Assembly (NCBI RefSeq): GCF_004134945.1
Contig: NZ_SBAP01000014.1
Span: 10,722-74,721 of the forward strand
Source: Fusobacterium_C necrophorum_A
GTDB lineage: Bacteria > Fusobacteriota > Fusobacteriia > Fusobacteriales > Fusobacteriaceae
Direction of reading: 5' to 3'
Length of the DNA stretch: 64,000 nucleotides
In this document: positions 60,394 through 64,000 of the stretch, in pieces
Layout: the number at the start of each line of letters is the position of its first letter
How positions within the stretch are numbered: position 1 is the first letter of the stretch
The notes under the pieces: generated by a model
Databases searched by the model: none
Told to the model about the DNA's origin: nothing
Seen by the model: only the letters and a program-made list of their open reading frames with translations
Translations under genes and position numbers: made by a program

Positions 60394-61875
60394 ATGAAAA
60401 TGCTAAAAAAATTTTTCTTTTTCATGACAGTTATTTTTATACTTCTTTTTTCTACCACTTTTGCAAAGGAGTATGAAGGAACAGCAAAGGGGTATCATGG
60501 AAATATATCCGTTAAAGTAAATCTTGGAAAAGATAACAAAATTCAGGCTATTCATATTGGAAAAACACAGGAGACAAAGGGAATTGGAGATGTTGCAGAA
60601 AAGAAAATTCCGGAATGGATTATCAAACAACAATCTTTAAATATAGATACCATTTCAGGAGCAACAATTACCAGTAATGCCATTATCGAAGCGGTAGCAG
60701 ATGCTTTACAAAAATCAGGACTGGATTTAAAAGAGTATCATTATTCTGTAAAAGAGAAAGAATTACAAGAAATGATGATCCCACTGAAACCGGAAACAAT
60801 GCCTAAAAAAAAGACCGTTACTAAAAAAATTATGATTACAGATGCAAAGGGGAGAAAAGTGGAATTAGGTCTACCTATTTCTTCTTATGCTATCAGCACC
60901 ATGGATGTGATTGATTATATTATTCCTTTAAAAGGAAAAGAAGCTTTTTCCATGTTGGTCGGTTCCGGGCAGGATGGGGGACGCGGACTGCATAAATATG
61001 CAAAGCTGTATATACCTATTGTCGGAAATTATATGGCACATACGGGTCAAATTTCAGATCATAATGCACCTTTTGATTTAGAAATGATTTTATCTATGCA
61101 GCCGGATGTTTTGATTGTAAATTCTGCCATGGCTGCTCATAAATATGCTCTTGAAATTGAAGAAATATTAAAAAATGCAGGAATTCAGATTGTTTTAATC
61201 GATGTTCCGGGAAAACAATTGGAGAAATCTATTCCACAAACTATGAAAATTTTAGGACAAATATTTCAAGAAGAAAAAAAAGCAAAGGAAGTGAGTGAGT
61301 TTATAGAAAAGCAATATTCACTGATTGCTTCTAAAAAAGTACAGGAAAAAACAAAAAAGCCAACAGTATATTATGAAAAATCAGGATATTCTGAAATTAT
61401 AGGCTCTACTTCTACAAGTAAAACGGGTTGGGGTACGCTTATTAAACTTGCAGGTGGAGAAAACATAGCGGATAAATTATTGATAAATACTCCGGCAGGA
61501 AAAGGAAGTGGAAATAAATTGGATCCTGAATATATTTTGGAAAGCAATCCGGATTTTATTATTATAAGTGGTGTCAATGATGGATGGCTTAGCAAAGTAA
61601 GTCCTAAAAAACAATTTAAATTTGATATTGTTCATAGAAATGGTTGGAAAAATCTAAATGCGGTTAAGAAAAAAAGAATTTATGAATTTGCTCACTCTAC
61701 GAATCGATCCATTTATGCTTTTTATCCATCTTTAAAAATAGCAAAGATTTTATATCCGGAGGATTTTAAAGATGTTGAACCGGAAAAAATATTGGATGAG
61801 TTTTTTAAGAAATTTATGTTGTTGGATAGTAGCATAAGTACCTGGTTTTGTGAATTAAAAGATACTGAAAAATAA
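60394..61875 (+). CDS. Periplasmic binding protein with N-terminal FMN-binding domain
   Basis: A 493-residue exported protein (signal peptide residues 1-24, ending TTFA). Residues about 26-112 are an FMN-binding domain whose covalent-FMN motif D-x-x-[S/T]-G-A-T is intact (DTISGAT, Asp86-Thr91... acceptor Thr at 92 by direct count). After a Lys-rich linker, residues about 140-480 form a TroA/BtuF/FepB-like ABC substrate-binding domain: MDVIDYIIPL, FDLEMILSMQPDVLIV, KTGWGTLIKLAGGENIA and LESNPDFIIISG. FecCD permease and ATPase genes follow. Likely cargo is iron, a ferric chelate, haem or a corrinoid. The joined redox domain suggests reduction of the substrate at uptake, but this is inference. 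Confidence 0.85.
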   Translation: MKMLKKFFFFMTVIFILLFSTTFAKEYEGTAKGYHGNISVKVNLGKDNKIQAIHIGKTQETKGIGDVAEKKIPEWIIKQQSLNIDTISGATITSNAIIEAVADALQKSGLDLKEYHYSVKEKELQEMMIPLKPETMPKKKTVTKKIMITDAKGRKVELGLPISSYAISTMDVIDYIIPLKGKEAFSMLVGSGQDGGRGLHKYAKLYIPIVGNYMAHTGQISDHNAPFDLEMILSMQPDVLIVNSAMAAHKYALEIEEILKNAGIQIVLIDVPGKQLEKSIPQTMKILGQIFQEEKKAKEVSEFIEKQYSLIASKKVQEKTKKPTVYYEKSGYSEIIGSTSTSKTGWGTLIKLAGGENIADKLLINTPAGKGSGNKLDPEYILESNPDFIIISGVNDGWLSKVSPKKQFKFDIVHRNGWKNLNAVKKKRIYEFAHSTNRSIYAFYPSLKIAKILYPEDFKDVEPEKILDEFFKKFMLLDSSISTWFCELKDTEK

Positions 61876-61878
61876 TTT

Positions 61879-61912
61879 TTAAAATGTGAGATATTGAGTG
61901 TCCCGCATTTTA
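61879..61912 (+). repeat. Intra-operon hairpin between binding-protein and permease genes
   Basis: AAAATGTG pairs with CGCATTTT around a 17-base loop without a long T run. It may stabilise the upstream mRNA or partly end transcription, giving more binding protein than permease. Confidence 0.5.
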
Positions 61913-61928
61913 ACTGCTAGGAGGAAGG

Positions 61929-62963
61929 ATGCAGCAAGGAAGTCAAATTTATCGGAAGATGATAAGAAAAAGAATGCGGATACTATTTTTTCTGTTCCTA
62001 ATTCTATTATTTTTAATTTTATTAAATGTTTCTGTTGGTTCTTCTCACATTACTATTTTAGAAATTCTGGGAACAATTTTCAGGAATGAGGGGAAAGGAA
62101 ATCATGTTATGATTGTGAAACAGGTTAGAATGCCTATGGCATTGATGGCAGTTGTTGTTGGAGCCTCCTTAGGAATAGGAGGCTGCGAAATTCAAACCGT
62201 TCTTAGAAATCCTATTGCCAGTCCTTATACCTTGGGAATTACTTCGGCAGCTTCTTTCGGAGCAGCTATGGGATTGCTTTTAAATAGTAATGTTTTTTTT
62301 CTGCCGGATACTTTAGCAGTAACGGGAAATGCTTTTTTCTTTACAGTATTAGTGTCTTTAGGGATCTATGTCTTTTCTTTTCAAAAAAGAATGAGTAAAA
62401 CGGTAATTATTTTATTTGGGATTGCTTTAAATTTTCTCTTTTCTTCTTTAACTATGATTTTACAATATATTGCGGAGGAAGATAAGTTACAAAGTTTAAT
62501 TTTCTGGACATTTGGCAGTTTATTAAAAACAACGTGGAATAAATTTTATTTTGTTTTTGGGGTTTTAGTTTTTACCTTCATTGTGTTGTATCGAAATGCT
62601 TGGAAATTAACAGCAATGACATTGGATGATAACAAAGCGAGGAGCATAGGAGTTCCTGTTGAACGATTGAGAAGGAGAACAATTTTAATAGTTTCTTTAC
62701 TATCTGCAGTGTCTGTTAGTTTTGTTGGAACCATAGGTTTTGTTGGTTTGGTAGCTCCTCATATTTCAAGACAATTTGTAGGAGAAGATCAGCGATTTTT
62801 TATGCCGCTTTCTGCCTTGCTGGGAGCTGTGATCTTATCTTGTTCTTTTTTATTAAGTAAAATCATTATTCCTGGAGTCATTTTACCTATCGGACTAATC
62901 ACTTCTGTCATAGGAATTCCATTTTTTATAGCAATTATTTTTGGAAAAATGAGGAGTTTATAA
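61929..62963 (+). CDS. FecCD/BtuC-family ABC transporter permease
   Basis: A 344-residue integral membrane protein with about ten hydrophobic segments. Family features are the early RMPMALMAVVVGASLGIGGCEIQTVLRNPIASPYTLGI block and the late FVGLVAPHISRQFVG with GVILPIGLITSVIG. Such permeases move iron-siderophore, haem or B12. ATG 61929 has GGAGGA 5 bases upstream. Its stop overlaps the ATPase start, so they are coupled. Confidence 0.92.
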   Translation: MQQGSQIYRKMIRKRMRILFFLFLILLFLILLNVSVGSSHITILEILGTIFRNEGKGNHVMIVKQVRMPMALMAVVVGASLGIGGCEIQTVLRNPIASPYTLGITSAASFGAAMGLLLNSNVFFLPDTLAVTGNAFFFTVLVSLGIYVFSFQKRMSKTVIILFGIALNFLFSSLTMILQYIAEEDKLQSLIFWTFGSLLKTTWNKFYFVFGVLVFTFIVLYRNAWKLTAMTLDDNKARSIGVPVERLRRRTILIVSLLSAVSVSFVGTIGFVGLVAPHISRQFVGEDQRFFMPLSALLGAVILSCSFLLSKIIIPGVILPIGLITSVIGIPFFIAIIFGKMRSL

Positions 62964-63739
62964 TGTTAAAAGTACAAGATTTAAACTTTGCGTATAAGAA
63001 GGGTGGAAAAAATATTTTTCATAATTTTTCTGTGGAATTTCAAAAGGGATTGAATGTCATTCTTGGACCAAATGGAGCTGGAAAATCCACCCTGATAAAA
63101 TCAATCTTCGGTTTGTTAGATTATACAGGAGATATTTTATATGGAGATTATGATATCGGGAATATGGCATTCGAGAAAAAAATAGAATGGATGTCTTATT
63201 TGCCTCAAATGGATTTGGACATTTCAACATTAACCGTATTGGAGATTGTTTTATTAGGAAGATTACCGGATTTAAGATCAAAAGTTTCTGAAGAAGATTT
63301 AAAGATTGTTATGGAAGTACTTCGAGATTTAAATATAGAAGAACTGGCAGGGAATGTATTAAATCATTTGAGCGGTGGACAAAAAAAACTTGTTTTCATT
63401 GCTCAAACTCTAGTCAGAAATCCCAAAATTATTTTATTGGATGAGCCAACCAATTCTCTTGATTTACAAAAGCAGTTAGAACTTTGTTTTTTGTTAAAAA
63501 AATTGGTAAAAGAAAAAGGGATTGACATTATTGCTATTTTACATGATGTAAACTTAGCGGCAAGGTATGCAGATTATATTGTAATATTAAAAGAAGATGG
63601 AAAGCTCTATGATGCAGGAAGTGCGAATAAAGTGATTTGTGAAAAAATGTTAAGAGATGTATATGGAGTGATGGGGAAAGTATATTTGGATGAAGAAAAA
63701 AAGCCCGTGATTTCAGCTATAAAATCCGTGAGAGATTAA
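62963..63739 (+). CDS. FecE/BtuD-type ABC transporter ATPase
   Basis: A 258-residue ATPase with Walker A GPNGAGKST, the signature LSGGQKKLVFIAQTL, Walker B IILLDEPTNSLD and a switch His in LHDVNLAARYAD. It is of the iron/B12 importer type. It is the last gene of the FMN-binding-protein operon. The 261 bases after it hold no gene that can be supported. Confidence 0.94.
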   Translation: MLKVQDLNFAYKKGGKNIFHNFSVEFQKGLNVILGPNGAGKSTLIKSIFGLLDYTGDILYGDYDIGNMAFEKKIEWMSYLPQMDLDISTLTVLEIVLLGRLPDLRSKVSEEDLKIVMEVLRDLNIEELAGNVLNHLSGGQKKLVFIAQTLVRNPKIILLDEPTNSLDLQKQLELCFLLKKLVKEKGIDIIAILHDVNLAARYADYIVILKEDGKLYDAGSANKVICEKMLRDVYGVMGKVYLDEEKKPVISAIKSVRD

Positions 63740-64000
63740 AATTTTATAGTTATTTTTTTAGATTTTCCAAAAATAGAGATAAAAGTAGCTATTTTTAAGT
63801 TTTGTTAACAATTTGTTAAGTGTTTGTTGGCTACGTGTTGGCTACCATCAAAAAAAATAGCAAATTTAGAGGAACACTCAAACACAAAAAACAAAAGAAA
63901 AGAGCCTAAACTTGAGTGTTCGGCTCTTTTCTTTTCGTAGAAATTAAAACTAAAATTTAAGGAAACGTTATATGATTGACTTAATAATAGCATACAATAG
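63740..64000. other. Non-coding end of window with repeats and hairpins
   Basis: The region holds two direct copies of TTGGCTAC (63827-63834 and 63838-63845), an AT-rich stretch and the terminator element at 63872-63936. A 62-residue frame on the minus strand runs through the terminator hairpin and is not supported as a gene. Confidence 0.5.
63872..63936 (+). terminator. Terminator with a second overlapping stem
   Basis: AAAAGAGCC (63897-63905) pairs with GGCTCTTTT (63922-63930), followed by CTTTTCG: an intrinsic terminator. GAACACTCAA (63872-63881) also pairs perfectly with TTGAGTGTTC (63912-63921), which lies in the terminator loop, so the two stems interlock. Confidence 0.65.

Noticed and set aside
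63805..63993. A 62-residue minus-strand frame, vaguely like a recombinase C-terminus
   Set aside because: It runs through the terminator hairpin arms, has no good ribosome site and its only resemblance is a few residues at the end.
1..64000. CRISPR array, tRNA or rRNA genes, insertion sequences or prophage
   Set aside because: No regular spacer repeats, cloverleaf-like segments, rRNA signatures, transposase motifs or phage genes were recognised.

Overview
The window is low-GC chromosomal DNA that fits Fusobacterium, most like the F. necrophorum group. The reasons are outer-membrane biology (lipoproteins, two-partner secretion, KpsF-type isomerase) alongside Firmicutes-like gene order (dprA-topA-trmFO-xerC), together with pyruvate:ferredoxin oxidoreductase, Pta/AckA and a B12/siroheme pathway. 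The genus is inferred from gene content and protein flavour, not from a marker gene. No tRNA, rRNA, CRISPR array or insertion sequence was seen.

Layout: 1-1751 holds the 3' end of tgt, an MliC-like lipoprotein and ybaK. 1796-11021 (minus strand) is a long tetrapyrrole operon: hemA, hemC, a HAD phosphatase, a YhfC-type membrane protease, a lipoprotein, a cobA-hemD fusion, a methyltransferase, a VOC-gene relic, hemB, hemL, and a precorrin-2 dehydrogenase domain joined in frame to RidA. 11177-15939 holds an RluD-type synthase, gapA, pgk, an FMN-binding-like protein and an AEC permease. 16096-21574 is an acid-sugar (D-threonate/erythronate type) operon with its DeoR regulator, a DUF1537 kinase, PdxA2, a GntP permease and a KpsF/GutQ isomerase. 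21635-24660 (minus) is the preQ1 operon queD-queE-folE-queC-queF behind a preQ1-I riboswitch and terminator. 24832-31310 holds an M48 protease lipoprotein and a two-partner secretion pair (1405-residue exoprotein plus a short TpsB). 31951-37305 carries cobU-cobS-cobC-cobT, then radC, ricT and trmN. 37361-38222 (minus) is flavodoxin plus a DUF2023 protein. 38421-51508 is a housekeeping run from uvrB to ftsY. 51603-57547 holds pta, ackA and pyruvate:ferredoxin oxidoreductase. 57773-60222 is an NhaC-family transporter and a lysozyme-like protein behind an attenuator. 60394-63739 is an ABC importer whose binding protein carries an FMN-binding domain.

The genes join up. HemA/L/B/C/D, CobA and the Met8-like domain make siroheme/precorrin-2, and CobU/S/C/T finish cobalamin; no protoporphyrin genes are present here. 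FolE, QueD/E/C/F and Tgt cover queuosine synthesis up to preQ1 insertion. Pfor, Pta and AckA convert pyruvate to acetate and ATP.

The most interesting signal is at 57773-58013. A strong promoter drives a 23-codon leader peptide with two Phe and four consecutive Tyr codons. It is followed by five RNA segments that can form mutually exclusive hairpins ending in an intrinsic terminator, just before the NhaC-type transporter gene. This reads as a ribosome-stalling tyrosine attenuator, which would make the NhaC protein a tyrosine transporter. Other notable items are the Met8-RidA in-frame fusion with an internal ribosome binding site, an XerC homologue in its conserved place with three catalytic residues replaced, the FMN-domain binding-protein fusion, and a 31-codon relic of a VOC gene.
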